Below, piece after piece: positions 47,701 to 55,074 of a stretch of 55,074 bases of DNA. The stretch is taken from contig JAADGF010000025.1 in NCBI GenBank assembly GCA_013152545.1, positions 1-55,074 on the forward strand, given 5' to 3'. The translations under genes and the position numbers were made by a program. Position 1 is the first letter of the stretch. Each line of letters starts with the position of its first letter. The DNA comes from Gammaproteobacteria bacterium. GTDB taxonomy: Bacteria; Pseudomonadota; Gammaproteobacteria; SZUA-152. The notes under the pieces were generated by a model that did not search any database, had not been told where the DNA came from, and saw nothing but the letters and a program-made list of their open reading frames with translations.

Positions 47701-49243
47701 TCACTTGTGCAAACTGTTGGCGGAAATAATCATAGAGCGAACGCACATTGCGTGATAACACCGGTAACGGTGTATCATCCCCCATGGACCCGGTGGCTTC
47801 CTGGCTGCCTTCTGCTAATACGCGTATCACCTGATCGCGCTCTTCAAAACTTACATGAAACAGTTTCTGCGCGGCATTTAATTCATCGGGCTTCATGGGA
47901 ACAACGATATTTGGCTGCTCAATGAATTGGGAACCCAGGTATTGGGCGTTTTCTTTTAGCCATAGTTTATATGGATTGCGAGACTTGAGCTCATTATCAA
48001 TATCGTTCGGCAATAAAATGTCGCCAGACTCAGTGTCAATTGCAATCATTTCACCGGGTTTTAAACGACCTTTTAAGAGAACGTCCGCCGGGTCGTAATC
48101 ATAAACACCTATTTCTGATGCGAGAGTAACGTGCCGGTCTTTGGTCATTACCCAGCGTGAGGGCCGTAAACCGTTACGGTCCATGGTGCAGGCGGCGAAA
48201 CGGCCATCGGTTAGCACGATACCTGCCGGGCCGTCCCAGGGTTCCATATGCATGGAATTATACTCATAAAATGCGCGCAGTTCCGGGTCCATGGTGCCCA
48301 TGTTTTGCCAGGCTGGGGGAATCAGCAAACGCATGGCACGGAAAATATCCATACCGCCAGCTAACAATGCTTCCAACATATTGTCAAGGGTGTTGGAATC
48401 GGACCCGGTCATGGAAACCAACGGTCTAATGTCTTCTATTGGAATATATGAAGATTCAAAGGTATGACCTCGTGCCACAGACCAGTTTCGATTGCCTTGG
48501 ATGGTATTGATTTCGCCGTTGTGAGCCAGATAACGAAAAGGCTGAGCCAACCGCCACTGTGGCCAGGTGTTAGTTGAAAAGCGTTGATGAAAAACAGCGA
48601 GCGCCGATGTCAGTTTTTCATCATTAAGGTCTTGGTAAAAAATCGGTAAATTTTCCGGCATCACCAAGCCTTTATAAGACACTACCCGAGACGACAGGCT
48701 GGGAATATAAAACATGTTGTCTTCGGGTTCGATAGTTTTTTCGGTGCGGCGTCGGGCTATGTATAAGTGGCGTTCGAATTGCGCATCGTCCATGTCATCA
48801 GGGGCATTGACAAATATTTGCTCTATTAATGGTTGTGATTTGAGGGCTTCTTTGCCGCAGGCACTGGAATTGGTGGGCACTTTGCGCCACCCAACAATCA
48901 TGAGGCCTTCTTTTTTCAGTTCGGTTTCCAGTTGTTGCCTGGCCTTGTTTGCTAGTGCCTGGCTTGCGTTAAGGAAAACCATACCGACGGCATACCTGTT
49001 TGCAAGCTTGAAGCCTTGTTGTTGTGCCACCTGCTTTAAGAAAGTATCGGGTTTTTTCAGTAATAAACCACAACCGTCGCCTGTTTTACCATCGGCAGCA
49101 ACGGCACCACGATGGGTTAGCCGGGTAAGCGCGTGAATCGCTGTTTTGACCAGCCAGTGGCTGGCCTGATTATCCATCTGTACGATGAGGCCAAAACCAC
49201 AGTTTTCTTTTTCAAATTCAGGGCGATATAGCCCTTTAAGCAT
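44792..49243 (-). CDS. gltB: Glutamate synthase (NADPH) large subunit
   Basis: This 1483-aa subunit hydrolyses glutamine and makes two glutamates from glutamine and 2-oxoglutarate. The glutamine-amidotransferase domain starts with [17 protein letters not shown]. Its nucleophile Cys15 becomes N-terminal after propeptide removal. The central domain, the FMN-binding synthase domain ([21 protein letters not shown]) and the [3Fe-4S] site [12 protein letters not shown] follow, then the C-terminal GXGXG beta-helix. The ATG at 49243 matches the family start. A GTG at 49255 would add four residues. Five GTAAC motifs lie 45-115 bp upstream. The kinship with gltD immediately downstream makes one operon. 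Confidence 0.97.
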   Translation of the reverse strand: MLKGLYRPEFEKENCGFGLIVQMDNQASHWLVKTAIHALTRLTHRGAVAADGKTGDGCGLLLKKPDTFLKQVAQQQGFKLANRYAVGMVFLNASQALANKARQQLETELKKEGLMIVGWRKVPTNSSACGKEALKSQPLIEQIFVNAPDDMDDAQFERHLYIARRRTEKTIEPEDNMFYIPSLSSRVVSYKGLVMPENLPIFYQDLNDEKLTSALAVFHQRFSTNTWPQWRLAQPFRYLAHNGEINTIQGNRNWSVARGHTFESSYIPIEDIRPLVSMTGSDSNTLDNMLEALLAGGMDIFRAMRLLIPPAWQNMGTMDPELRAFYEYNSMHMEPWDGPAGIVLTDGRFAACTMDRNGLRPSRWVMTKDRHVTLASEIGVYDYDPADVLLKGRLKPGEMIAIDTESGDILLPNDIDNELKSRNPYKLWLKENAQYLGSQFIEQPNIVVPMKPDELNAAQKLFHVSFEERDQVIRVLAEGSQEATGSMGDDTPLPVLSRNVRSLYDYFRQQFAQVTNPAIDPLREQIVMSLATCIGREKNMFTESPEHAKRLLIDSPILSNNKFNQLLSLGSSDYAHQCIDLNYPVSSNLRNTVEDICQQSVDAARNGKVILILSDRNFNNDTLPVHALLAVGAVHHRLIHEGLRCNTNIIVDTATARDSHHFAVLLGYGATAIHPYLAYECITSLQLSGEIKARNSADLMRNYRTGINKGLYKITSKMGISTISSYRGAQLFESVGLHDEVVDKCFTGTTNRLQGSNFDDLEDDQRKLAKLAWNVRKNISQGGILKFVHGGEDHAYNPNVVYALQTAVKSGDYQQYKVFADLVENRPVLAFRDLLKLRTNTHAIAIKEVESVEDIVVRFDSAAMSLGALSPEAHETLAQAMNRLGGRSNSGEGGEDQSRYNNDKRSKIKQVASGRFGVTPAYLRNADVMQIKVAQGAKPGEGGQLPGKKVNDLIARLRFCKPGVSLISPPPHHDIYSIEDLAQLIFDLKQVNPEGLVSVKLVAEAGVGTIAAGVAKAYADLITIAGHDGGTGASPLTSVHYAGSPWELGLTETHQILRANDLRGKVRLQTDGGLKTGLDVIKAAILGAESFGFGTAPMVAMGCKYLRICHLNNCATGIATQDNVLRMDHFIGKVDMVMNYFKFVAQHVRELLAQLGAKKLTDIIGRVDLLEAAEGFTAKQQRLDLSAILSDGGIAKHKPQFCESPKNAPFDHGELAEQMVRDTLNAIENKSGGEFSYTVRNTNRSIGARLSGEIAVRYGDLGMCDTPVHIKLTGTAGQSFGVWNAGGLHMTLTGDANDYVGKGMAGGKLVICPPKESCYKSHETCIIGNTCLYGATGGRLFAAGLAGERFGVRNSGALAIVEGIGDHGCEYMTGGVITVLGSSGINFGAGMTGGLAFVLDENNTFVDRYNHELIDIQRLTPESMEQYRNYLYDLIHEFVTETASERGQTILNDYKTWLQKFWLITPKAAELDALLNDLKTLAA

Positions 49244-49255
49244 CGTGTTTGTCAC

Positions 49256-49788
49256 TGATTTTATCGCTCTACTGTCGGTTAAGAACTGGTTAATTGTTGG
49301 TAACCATTCTGGTAACTATATTGGGTAACTTACTATTGTTAGTAACTACTAGTAACTACGTGGCCCGTAGCCCTGCATCGCTATAGTTATACATTTCATC
49401 GTTAGGCTAAGCTGTTACAATTGTTGTTAATTCGTTGTTAGGGCATCCCTATTTGTCGGCGCAAAAAAATTGTCAGCAAATAGCCTGGATAAAAAATATT
49501 GTTGTTTTTCAATTACCTATTAGACAATTAGGAAATGACACTTTAGGCAAATGGCTGGGAATTATACGTTGCTACACGGCACGATTCAATCTGCAAATAA
49601 GGGCATTTTTACTGAGGTTTTTTCGTTAAGCGTTGATGGTAGTTGTGTGTTTTTTGGGATCGATCTAGAATTTAGGTGTAATAAACAGAAAAGTGGGGTT
49701 TTGTAATAATATTTGGCTTTAAATGATAGTTTGGTGGGTTTTTTTTAATGAAAAATAGCCTCTAAATAGGTTTGGTTTCCCATTTTTT
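49256..49788. other. Intergenic region between damX and gltB (gltBD promoter region)
   Basis: This 533-bp region holds no convincing gene. A plus-strand open frame of 64 codons (49435-49629) has no ribosome-binding site. The part nearest gltB carries repeated GTAAC motifs, annotated separately. The remainder is AT-rich with several T runs near the damX stop, where I see no clean terminator stem. Confidence 0.4.
49300..49356 (-). promoter_or_regulatory. Iterated GTAAC motifs upstream of gltB
   Basis: GTAAC occurs five times on the plus strand, starting at 49300, 49312, 49325, 49342 and 49352 (spacings 12, 13, 17 and 10 bp), mostly as (G/A)GTAACTA. Roughly helical spacing upstream of gltB suggests an array of binding sites for a regulator of ammonia assimilation. 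Which protein is unknown, and a decayed tandem repeat is the alternative. Confidence 0.4.
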
Positions 49789-51486
49789 TTATTGCTGGGT
49801 ACGATAGATGTCGATTTGGATACTTTCCATGCTGCGAATCCAGGGTTTTATTTTTGTCATTGGCAGTGGCAGGCTTTTAATGGCGTTGAATGCTGATTTA
49901 TGATTGGGGTATATTCCATACAATAAGTTGTGCCAGTTTTTTCCGTTGCGGTGCGAGTAAAAATACGACAGTTCAGGTGTGGCGAGTTTGTATTGCTCGA
50001 TGAATTTAACCACGGTGGATTTATGATGGCCTGCAACCAGTTGTAGCGTGTAGTGATCAGGGTTTTGTGTCAATAACCATTGTTCGTTTTTCAAGCCAGG
50101 GGCAGTTTGGGTGTTTGTCGTTGGAGAGCGTATTTTATCAATTTTAGTCAAAGGTGGTATTTTAGGCTTTGTTGACGTGGTTTGTTGTGAGGCAACAGAG
50201 GTGTCTTGTTGCGAAGTGTGTTCATTCCAGTTGTTTGTATGGTTATTGTCACTGCTGATTATTGATGATTCGGTGGTTGGTATTGGCGTGTCAGGCGTAT
50301 CTGCGATAATAGCAGGCGGTTGCGTTTTATTGGCCGGTTTACCGTCGTTGTTGTCTTGTGTGGTTGGCAGCGTGCCTTGGATAAAACGTTGTTTGTCGGG
50401 TTTCGCTAATAGCGCCGGGTTTTGCAGAGGTAACGATGTTACGGTGTGCTGATGGTCGTTGTTAACAATCAGTGCTGCTACATTAGGGAGGGTACGGAAC
50501 AGGTTGTTTATTTCATCTTGAAAAAACAAAATAACACTGATAAGAGCAATTATTGCTGCTGCGAGCAAATAATGTTCTTTGATTTTAAAACCTGTTTTTT
50601 TTCTATTGCTGCTCTTTCTGTTTTTGGGTTTTCGGCGTTTGGTCTGTTGGTGATTGCTTTGTGCGGTTGAGTGCTTTTTCCCGTTACTGGTGCGGCGAAT
50701 AATCGGTGTTGTTTCAAATAGCAGTTTATCGGCAACCGCATTGATTTTCCCCGGAATGCCGTGAGATTGTTTTTGGATTTTTGCGATACTGGAATCCGTT
50801 AAAAATCGTTCTGCTACCATGCCAGCCTGTGATAAACGGTGACGTAAATAACATCCGGTGTGCTCTACCTGAAAACGGGGCAGGTCTATTTTACGCTGTG
50901 GTTGTTTTAGTTTGTCTTGAAGTTCGGGGTTTGCCAATAAGATTTTAATTTGTGGTTCACAAAAAAATAAGGTTCGTAATCCCCTGCCGGTAGTTAGGTT
51001 CCGGGTATTGGCAATATCCAATAATAGACCAATAACGTTAATGGGTAAAATATGTGCATTATCAATAATAAGCACCATCGTCGGTATGTTTGCCAGGGCG
51101 GAGCCGATATACCGTTTGAGGGTGCTTAGGGTGCACTGGCTTGGATCGTTTTCAATCCGCATATCAAAACCGCTATAAATTCTTTGCAGCGCTTGCTCTT
51201 CCTGCATTACTGGGTAGGCATCGATACGGCATATTTTCCAAGCGTCTTTGGCTTTTTTGAGATATTGTTCCAATAATGTGGTTTTGCCACTGCCTTCTTC
51301 ACCAGTAACAATAAGGAGTTCATCGGCATATTGTGTTAGATGCAGCAAGATATCCAGCCGCTGCGCGCGAGTGGGTTCCGTATAATACATGTCGTCTTCT
51401 ATCGCGGCTGAAAATGGCGCACGGTGCATACCATAGTGTGTCAGGTATTCGGGTGACGCTGATTTTTTTTTAAATAAAAGCTTCAC
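49789..51486 (-). CDS. damX: DamX-like protein: AAA ATPase, membrane anchor and SPOR domain
   Basis: A 565-aa inner-membrane protein starting at GTG 51486. The cytoplasmic ExeA-type ATPase domain has Walker A G-E-E-G-S-G-K-T (residues 62-69) and Walker B V-L-I-I-D-N-A-H. A basic stretch and one membrane helix (about 303-322) lead to a long Pro/Thr/Asn-rich periplasmic linker. The C-terminal SPOR domain (about 485-560; H-Y-T-L-Q-L-V-A-G, then N-L-L-Y-G-I-Y) should bind denuded septal peptidoglycan. SPOR proteins of this kind act in cell division. Pseudomonas and relatives encode the same ATPase-SPOR fusion between aroB and gltB, whereas E. coli DamX lacks the full ATPase. The symbol is by position and architecture. 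Confidence 0.88.
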   Translation of the reverse strand: MKLLFKKKSASPEYLTHYGMHRAPFSAAIEDDMYYTEPTRAQRLDILLHLTQYADELLIVTGEEGSGKTTLLEQYLKKAKDAWKICRIDAYPVMQEEQALQRIYSGFDMRIENDPSQCTLSTLKRYIGSALANIPTMVLIIDNAHILPINVIGLLLDIANTRNLTTGRGLRTLFFCEPQIKILLANPELQDKLKQPQRKIDLPRFQVEHTGCYLRHRLSQAGMVAERFLTDSSIAKIQKQSHGIPGKINAVADKLLFETTPIIRRTSNGKKHSTAQSNHQQTKRRKPKNRKSSNRKKTGFKIKEHYLLAAAIIALISVILFFQDEINNLFRTLPNVAALIVNNDHQHTVTSLPLQNPALLAKPDKQRFIQGTLPTTQDNNDGKPANKTQPPAIIADTPDTPIPTTESSIISSDNNHTNNWNEHTSQQDTSVASQQTTSTKPKIPPLTKIDKIRSPTTNTQTAPGLKNEQWLLTQNPDHYTLQLVAGHHKSTVVKFIEQYKLATPELSYFYSHRNGKNWHNLLYGIYPNHKSAFNAIKSLPLPMTKIKPWIRSMESIQIDIYRTQQ

Positions 51487-51624
51487 AATAAATAACTTGG
51501 ATATTTTTTTCGTTTTTGCATGTTGTCTTGCATTGACCCTGCTAAGGGGCTCTTTCTCTACGATTCAACTGATGATTTAACTTGGGTTAAACCTAGCGTG
51601 CGTTAGGTTTAAGGTAGTCGGCGC

Positions 51625-51867
51625 TTATTGGCCCTGCACAAACGCAACATAGTAGCCGCGTTTTATGTGTTTGTCGCGTAATTGCAGCATACTTTCCATG
51701 GCATTTTCATGTGAATCGAAATGATGGCGCGAGGTTTTCCCTGACGATCCCTGGTAGCCGGATTCTTTGCTTAGCGACCAGCCGCCCATTAAGTCTTCCT
51801 GAAGTATCAGGTGTATAAATCGAATTGGGCCAGTATCGGCAGGGTTTGTTTGTAGATAAATCCTCAT
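51625..51867 (-). CDS. Small WGR-like domain protein
   Basis: An 80-aa protein whose pattern fits a compact WGR-type domain: M-R-I-Y-L-Q-T-N, then L-M-G-G-W-S-L-S-K-E-S-G-Y-Q-G-S-S-G, then F-D-S-H-E-N-A-M-E-S-M, then a closing K-R-G-Y-Y-V. WGR domains are associated with nucleic-acid binding in larger proteins. Stand-alone copies have no established role. It starts 32 bp after the dgt stop and precedes damX by 138 bp, so it rides in the aroK-aroB-dgt transcript. I am moderately sure of the family and certain only that it is a real small gene of conserved-looking composition. Confidence 0.65.
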   Translation of the reverse strand: MRIYLQTNPADTGPIRFIHLILQEDLMGGWSLSKESGYQGSSGKTSRHHFDSHENAMESMLQLRDKHIKRGYYVAFVQGQ

Positions 51868-51899
51868 GATGTCGGTGCCACATTGCGCGTGATAGGGAG

Positions 51900-53051
51900 T
51901 CAGGTGAGTTGAGTCGGGTTAAATATTCGTTCGTATTCGCGAATAGCATAACGGTCTGTCATTCCCGCGATGTAGTCGGCAATTGCAATGGCGTGGCCTT
52001 TATCGCCAAGGGTGGTGTGGCCTTCCATTGCATAAGTATAGGCTTCTGGCGGTAAAGTTTTTGTGTCATGCATAAAAACATTGAAGAGCGAAGTGATCAC
52101 TTTTTTAGCTTTGATACTCATGCGGTGAACCCGGTAATGTTGATACAAATTTTTACGTAAGGTTTTTTTGAGTTGTTGAGTCATTTTTTTCATGGGTTCA
52201 TTGTAGGTGACTATCGGATGTGACAGCAGGGTCATTGCGTGACGTGATTGCGGTTGAATCGTTTTAATCTGTGTTGTGGTTGCAGCCAAAAAATCGGAGA
52301 TCTGGCGGTTGATCATACGTCTGATAATTTCATGAATGGCGCGGCGCGCACTTATACCCGGATATTTTTGCATCACATATTCATGTTGTTCAGCAAAAAG
52401 CGTTACCTCACACATTTGTTCAATGGATAAAAATCCTGCTCGTAACCCATCGTCTACGTCATGATTGTTATAGGCGATTTCGTCTGCGACATTAGCGATT
52501 TGGGCTTCGATACCCGGTTGTTGGTTGTTGATAAACCGTGCCCCTAATTTATCCAGTTTTTTGGCATTTCGAATCGAGCAATGTTTTAAGATACCCTCCC
52601 TGGTTTCAAATGTGAGGTTGAGGCCATCAAACTCGGCATATTTTTCCTCCAGTTGATCAACAATGCGTAAAGACTGCAAGTTGTGTTCGAATCCGCCATA
52701 GTCTTTCATGCATTCGTTTAGTGCGTCTTGCCCTGCATGACCAAAAGGCGTGTGGCCCAGGTCGTGAGCCAGTGAAATGGCCTCGGTTAATTCTTCATTG
52801 ACGTTTAGTGCGCGTGCAATGGTACGGCTAATCTGAGCAACTTCCAATGAATGTGTCAGGCGAGTGCGAAACATATCTCCTTCGTGATTTACAAATACCT
52901 GCGTTTTATATTCCAATCGACGAAATGCAGCAGAATGAACAATACGGTCGCGGTCACGCTGGTATTCGGTGCGGTTGTTTGGTGGTTTTTCCGGAAACTG
53001 GCGTCCCCGTGTGTTTTTTTCAGTGGAAGCAAACGGTGCCAAGGTTAGCAT
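51900..53051 (-). CDS. dgt: Deoxyguanosinetriphosphate triphosphohydrolase-like protein (dGTPase)
   Basis: This HD-domain phosphohydrolase cleaves deoxynucleoside triphosphates to nucleoside and tripolyphosphate. From the ATG at 53051 it is 383 aa, beginning M-L-T-L-A-P-F-A-S as in the pseudomonad type. An in-frame TTG at 53102 overlaps the aroB stop as TTGA and would add 17 residues. Metal-binding residues are His67 in R-L-T-H-S-L-E-V, His96-Asp97 in A-H-D-L-G-H-T-P-F-G-H, and a later aspartate in V-A-D-E-I-A-Y-N-N-H-D. R-D-R-D-R-I-V-H-S-A-A-F-R-R-L-E-Y-K-T-Q-V-F is the family N-terminal signature. Shorter dgt paralogues like this may have substrate ranges beyond dGTP. Confidence 0.93.
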   Translation of the reverse strand: MLTLAPFASTEKNTRGRQFPEKPPNNRTEYQRDRDRIVHSAAFRRLEYKTQVFVNHEGDMFRTRLTHSLEVAQISRTIARALNVNEELTEAISLAHDLGHTPFGHAGQDALNECMKDYGGFEHNLQSLRIVDQLEEKYAEFDGLNLTFETREGILKHCSIRNAKKLDKLGARFINNQQPGIEAQIANVADEIAYNNHDVDDGLRAGFLSIEQMCEVTLFAEQHEYVMQKYPGISARRAIHEIIRRMINRQISDFLAATTTQIKTIQPQSRHAMTLLSHPIVTYNEPMKKMTQQLKKTLRKNLYQHYRVHRMSIKAKKVITSLFNVFMHDTKTLPPEAYTYAMEGHTTLGDKGHAIAIADYIAGMTDRYAIREYERIFNPTQLT

Positions 53052-53098
53052 GGGGTGCTGCCTGTCGCGTTTAAAGGTCGTCTTATGTGCTTTGGTGT

Positions 53099-54184
53099 TC
53101 AAGTGTGCTCAATGGATTGTTGTAATGATTGATATAACAGCTGAGGATCATAATCATCGCTGATAATCGCCTTGCCCAGGGATTTTAATAACACTAAGTT
53201 AATTTTACCTTGTTTCACCTTTTTATCTACTGACATTAATTCCAGAAATCGCTTGATGCTCAGCGAGGTTGGTGCTTGGATGGGTAAGTTGGCGCGTTTA
53301 ATTAATGTTTTTATTTGTTGGAATTGTTGGTCGTCGATCCATTGATGGCGTCTGGATAAATCGGCAGCCAATACCATACCCGTTGCGACGGCTTCGCCAT
53401 GGAGCCAGGCGCCGTACCCCATACCTGCTTCGATTGCATGTCCAAAGGTATGGCCGAAATTTAATAATGCCCGTTCACCAGCTTCTCGTTCATCGGCGGC
53501 GACGACCTCTGCTTTATTTTGGCAGGCTCGATCAATGGCATAGGATAAACATTGGGGGTTTCTCGTTAATAATTCAGGTATGTTATTGCTCAGCCATTTA
53601 AAAAATTCGGCATCGCGGATTACACCGTATTTAATCACTTCGGCTATGCCTGCACTTAACTCGCGTTCATTCAGCGTGTTTAGCGTGGTGGTGTCAGCAA
53701 TAACACAACGTGGTTGATGGAAGGCACCAATCATATTTTTACCCAGGGGGTGGTTTACTCCGGTTTTGCCGCCTACAGAGGAGTCTACCTGTGCGAGTAA
53801 TGTGGTGGGCATTTGAATAAAATTAACCCCGCGTTGATAGCTTGCGGCGGCAAAGCCAGTCATGTCGCCAACGACACCACCACCTAAGGCGATTAATGTG
53901 CATTGACGTTCAAACCGGTTTTCTAATAGAGCATCATAAATCAAATTCAGTGTGTCGATATTTTTATATTGTTCACCGTCCGGTAAAATCACGGTTTTAC
54001 AATGGTAGTGGGACAGTGTGCTGAGTACCGTATCGAGATAAAGTGGTGCGATGGTTTCGTTGGTAACGATTAGCAATTGCTGGCTTGGGGTATGTTTGGT
54101 GACCAGTTGGCTTTGTCGAAGTAAATTCTCTCCGATGTAAATTGGGTAACTGTGTTTGCCTAGGTCAACACATAATGTTTTCAT
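53099..54184 (-). CDS. aroB: 3-dehydroquinate synthase
   Basis: This 361-aa NAD- and metal-dependent enzyme converts DAHP to 3-dehydroquinate, the second shikimate-pathway step. Visible signatures are [14 protein letters not shown] (NAD binding), [40 protein letters not shown] (metal-binding histidines) and L-H-G-E-A-V. The length matches E. coli AroB (362 aa). It follows aroK by 58 bp. Together with the DAHP synthase at 28599 the window holds three pathway genes. Confidence 0.97.
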   Translation of the reverse strand: MKTLCVDLGKHSYPIYIGENLLRQSQLVTKHTPSQQLLIVTNETIAPLYLDTVLSTLSHYHCKTVILPDGEQYKNIDTLNLIYDALLENRFERQCTLIALGGGVVGDMTGFAAASYQRGVNFIQMPTTLLAQVDSSVGGKTGVNHPLGKNMIGAFHQPRCVIADTTTLNTLNERELSAGIAEVIKYGVIRDAEFFKWLSNNIPELLTRNPQCLSYAIDRACQNKAEVVAADEREAGERALLNFGHTFGHAIEAGMGYGAWLHGEAVATGMVLAADLSRRHQWIDDQQFQQIKTLIKRANLPIQAPTSLSIKRFLELMSVDKKVKQGKINLVLLKSLGKAIISDDYDPQLLYQSLQQSIEHT

Positions 54185-54242
54185 GGCAAGGCTCTTTTCT
54201 TGGGTTAAATTTAGGTTAAATTCGATTTATTCAGTGTCGTTA

Positions 54243-54773
54243 TTATAACGCTAACTGCGTGACCAGTTTTTGTATTTTATTGACAACCTGGTGGACCGAA
54301 CAGTCGTTGGTTTCAATGACGGTATGTGCTACTTCCCGATACAGCGGGTCACGAATATTTATCAGGGTTTCAATGGTTTTCCGAGGGTTTTCTGTTTGCA
54401 GCAGAGGTCGGCTGTGATCTTTTGCCGTACGTTCTACCAACTGTTCAATGGGTGCAGAAAGATAAATGACATGGCCACTTGCCGCCAAACGGAGCCGGTT
54501 TTTTTCGCTTAAAACCGCACCGCCACCAGTGGCCAGCACCATGTGATTATTTTTATTATGGTTTTCAGTTAGTTCCTTTAAAATTGCTGATTCACGCAGT
54601 CGAAATCCCGCCTCTTGTTCCAGCTCAAAAATTAACGGAATACTTACACCCGTGCGGTTTTCAATTTCCCGATCACTGTCGAAAAATTCGCGGTTAAGTG
54701 TTTTGGCCAATAAACGTCCAATTGTCGTTTTGCCTGCCCCCATAGGGCCTACAAAAATAATGTTTTTCGGCAT
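54243..54773 (-). CDS. aroK: Shikimate kinase
   Basis: This 176-aa enzyme phosphorylates shikimate at the 3-hydroxyl using ATP. The P-loop is G-P-M-G-A-G-K-T-T (residues 9-17). The substrate-site D-S-D-R-E-I-E, R-L-R-E-S and A-T-G-G-G-A-V-L motifs follow, and the lid carries R-T-A-K-D-H-S-R-P-L-L. The length matches AroK of E. coli (173 aa). It heads the aroK-aroB-dgt run. In relatives pilQ normally precedes it. Here the 300 bp upstream contain an R1 repeat remnant and no pil gene is in the window. No clear Shine-Dalgarno sequence is visible. Confidence 0.96.
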   Translation of the reverse strand: MPKNIIFVGPMGAGKTTIGRLLAKTLNREFFDSDREIENRTGVSIPLIFELEQEAGFRLRESAILKELTENHNKNNHMVLATGGGAVLSEKNRLRLAASGHVIYLSAPIEQLVERTAKDHSRPLLQTENPRKTIETLINIRDPLYREVAHTVIETNDCSVHQVVNKIQKLVTQLAL

Positions 54774-54869
54774 TAAAATTATTTTTGGTTTATTCGAGTC
54801 AACATGGTTATTTTACAGCCAGTTGATTTGTTTGGAAACAATAATTTAGGTCAATACACTACACCAGGA

Positions 54870-54980
54870 GCCTGCCCGATAATAGCAGCCGTCACGAGGG
54901 AACGCCATGTTGAGTCCATTTTTTCGATTGCATCGTGCACCTATTTTTGGCATTTAAAGCGAATATTGCGTCTATTTAAC
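54870..54980 (-). repeat. MITE-like element, family R1, copy 2 (truncated, inverted)
   Basis: CCTGCCCGATAATAG at about 54871-54885 is the terminal repeat of the element at 102-261 with two changes. The next 95 bases follow the complement of that element closely, including the blocks CACGAGGGAACGCCATGTTG and GATTGCATC. Similarity stops near 54980, so the second terminal repeat is missing. It lies upstream of aroK. Confidence 0.75.
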
Positions 54981-55026
54981 CTGGAATCCTCAGTTGACCG
55001 CTCCATTCTGATACTAAGTTATTGAT

Positions 55027-55074
55027 ATGAATAGCATTGAAATCAATTTATTGCATCACCTGCTGGGTGAACCA
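55027..55074 (+). CDS. Possible start of a gene running off the right edge
   Basis: An ATG at 55027 opens 16 codons to the window edge (M-N-S-I-E-I-N-L-L-H-H-L-L-G-E-P). The ribosome-binding site is weak and the product is not recognisable from so little sequence. It may be chance. Confidence 0.2.
   Translation, partial: MNSIEINLLHHLLGEP

Noticed and set aside
49435..49629. 64-codon plus-strand frame upstream of gltB
   Set aside because: No ribosome-binding site. It lies in the AT-rich intergenic region and has no family resemblance.

Overview
This is about 55 kb of a gammaproteobacterial chromosome of moderate G+C. The gene order points to the marine Cellvibrionales/Pseudomonadales side of the class. 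The evidence is smg-dprA and a LysM gene divergent from def-fmt-rsmB-DUF4390-ntrY-ntrX-trkA-trkH, then cysB, ttcA and metH, and at the right end aroK-aroB-dgt-(WGR-like)-damX-gltB-gltD. The lineage is inferred from gene order and protein resemblance recalled from memory, not from a search. Almost every large gene is a recognisable housekeeping gene. I see no prophage, CRISPR array, rRNA or tRNA gene, and no intact transposase.

Layout. 1-540: left edge plus two small terminal-inverted-repeat elements. 537-1879: a lipoprotein with duplicated cysteine motifs and a small membrane protein, with a perfect 36-bp palindrome between them. 1993-6341 (minus strand): prkB, smg, dprA and an exported LysM protein. 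7229-18936 (plus strand): protein maturation and initiator formylation (def, fmt), 16S rRNA methylation (rsmB), a DUF4390 protein, an NtrY/NtrX-type two-component pair, potassium uptake (trkA, trkH) and a small methyltransferase. 19151-24648: cysB, a Sel1-repeat protein, a lipid A acyltransferase, ttcA and a rhodanese. 24830-29908: metH, a DAHP synthase and a small membrane protein. 30253-35844: a double-length UvrA. 36733-42864 (minus strand): an accessory two-partner secretion locus, consisting of a BTAD-type regulator, a TpsB transporter, a TpsA exoprotein and a small cysteine-rich membrane-anchored protein. 43334-54773 (minus strand): glutamate synthase, the DamX/SPOR protein, a WGR-like protein, dGTPase and two shikimate-pathway genes.

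The most distinctive non-coding content is three families of small elements that look like MITEs. Family R1 has copies at both ends of the window (102-261, and a truncated copy at 54870-54980). R2 has one copy (283-527). R3 has three copies (13264-13420, 21311-21476, 29932-30164), one of which lies between ntrY and ntrX. None carries a transposase gene, so any mobility would need an enzyme encoded elsewhere.

Points that merit follow-up are the four-NBD UvrA, an NtrX whose AAA+ domain has lost the GAFTGA loop and the Walker B acidic pair, the compact secretion locus with its own candidate regulator, the 36-bp palindrome, and iterated GTAAC motifs upstream of gltB. No wholly new multi-gene system is convincingly visible. 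The nearest candidate is the BTAD-TpsB-TpsA-small-protein locus.
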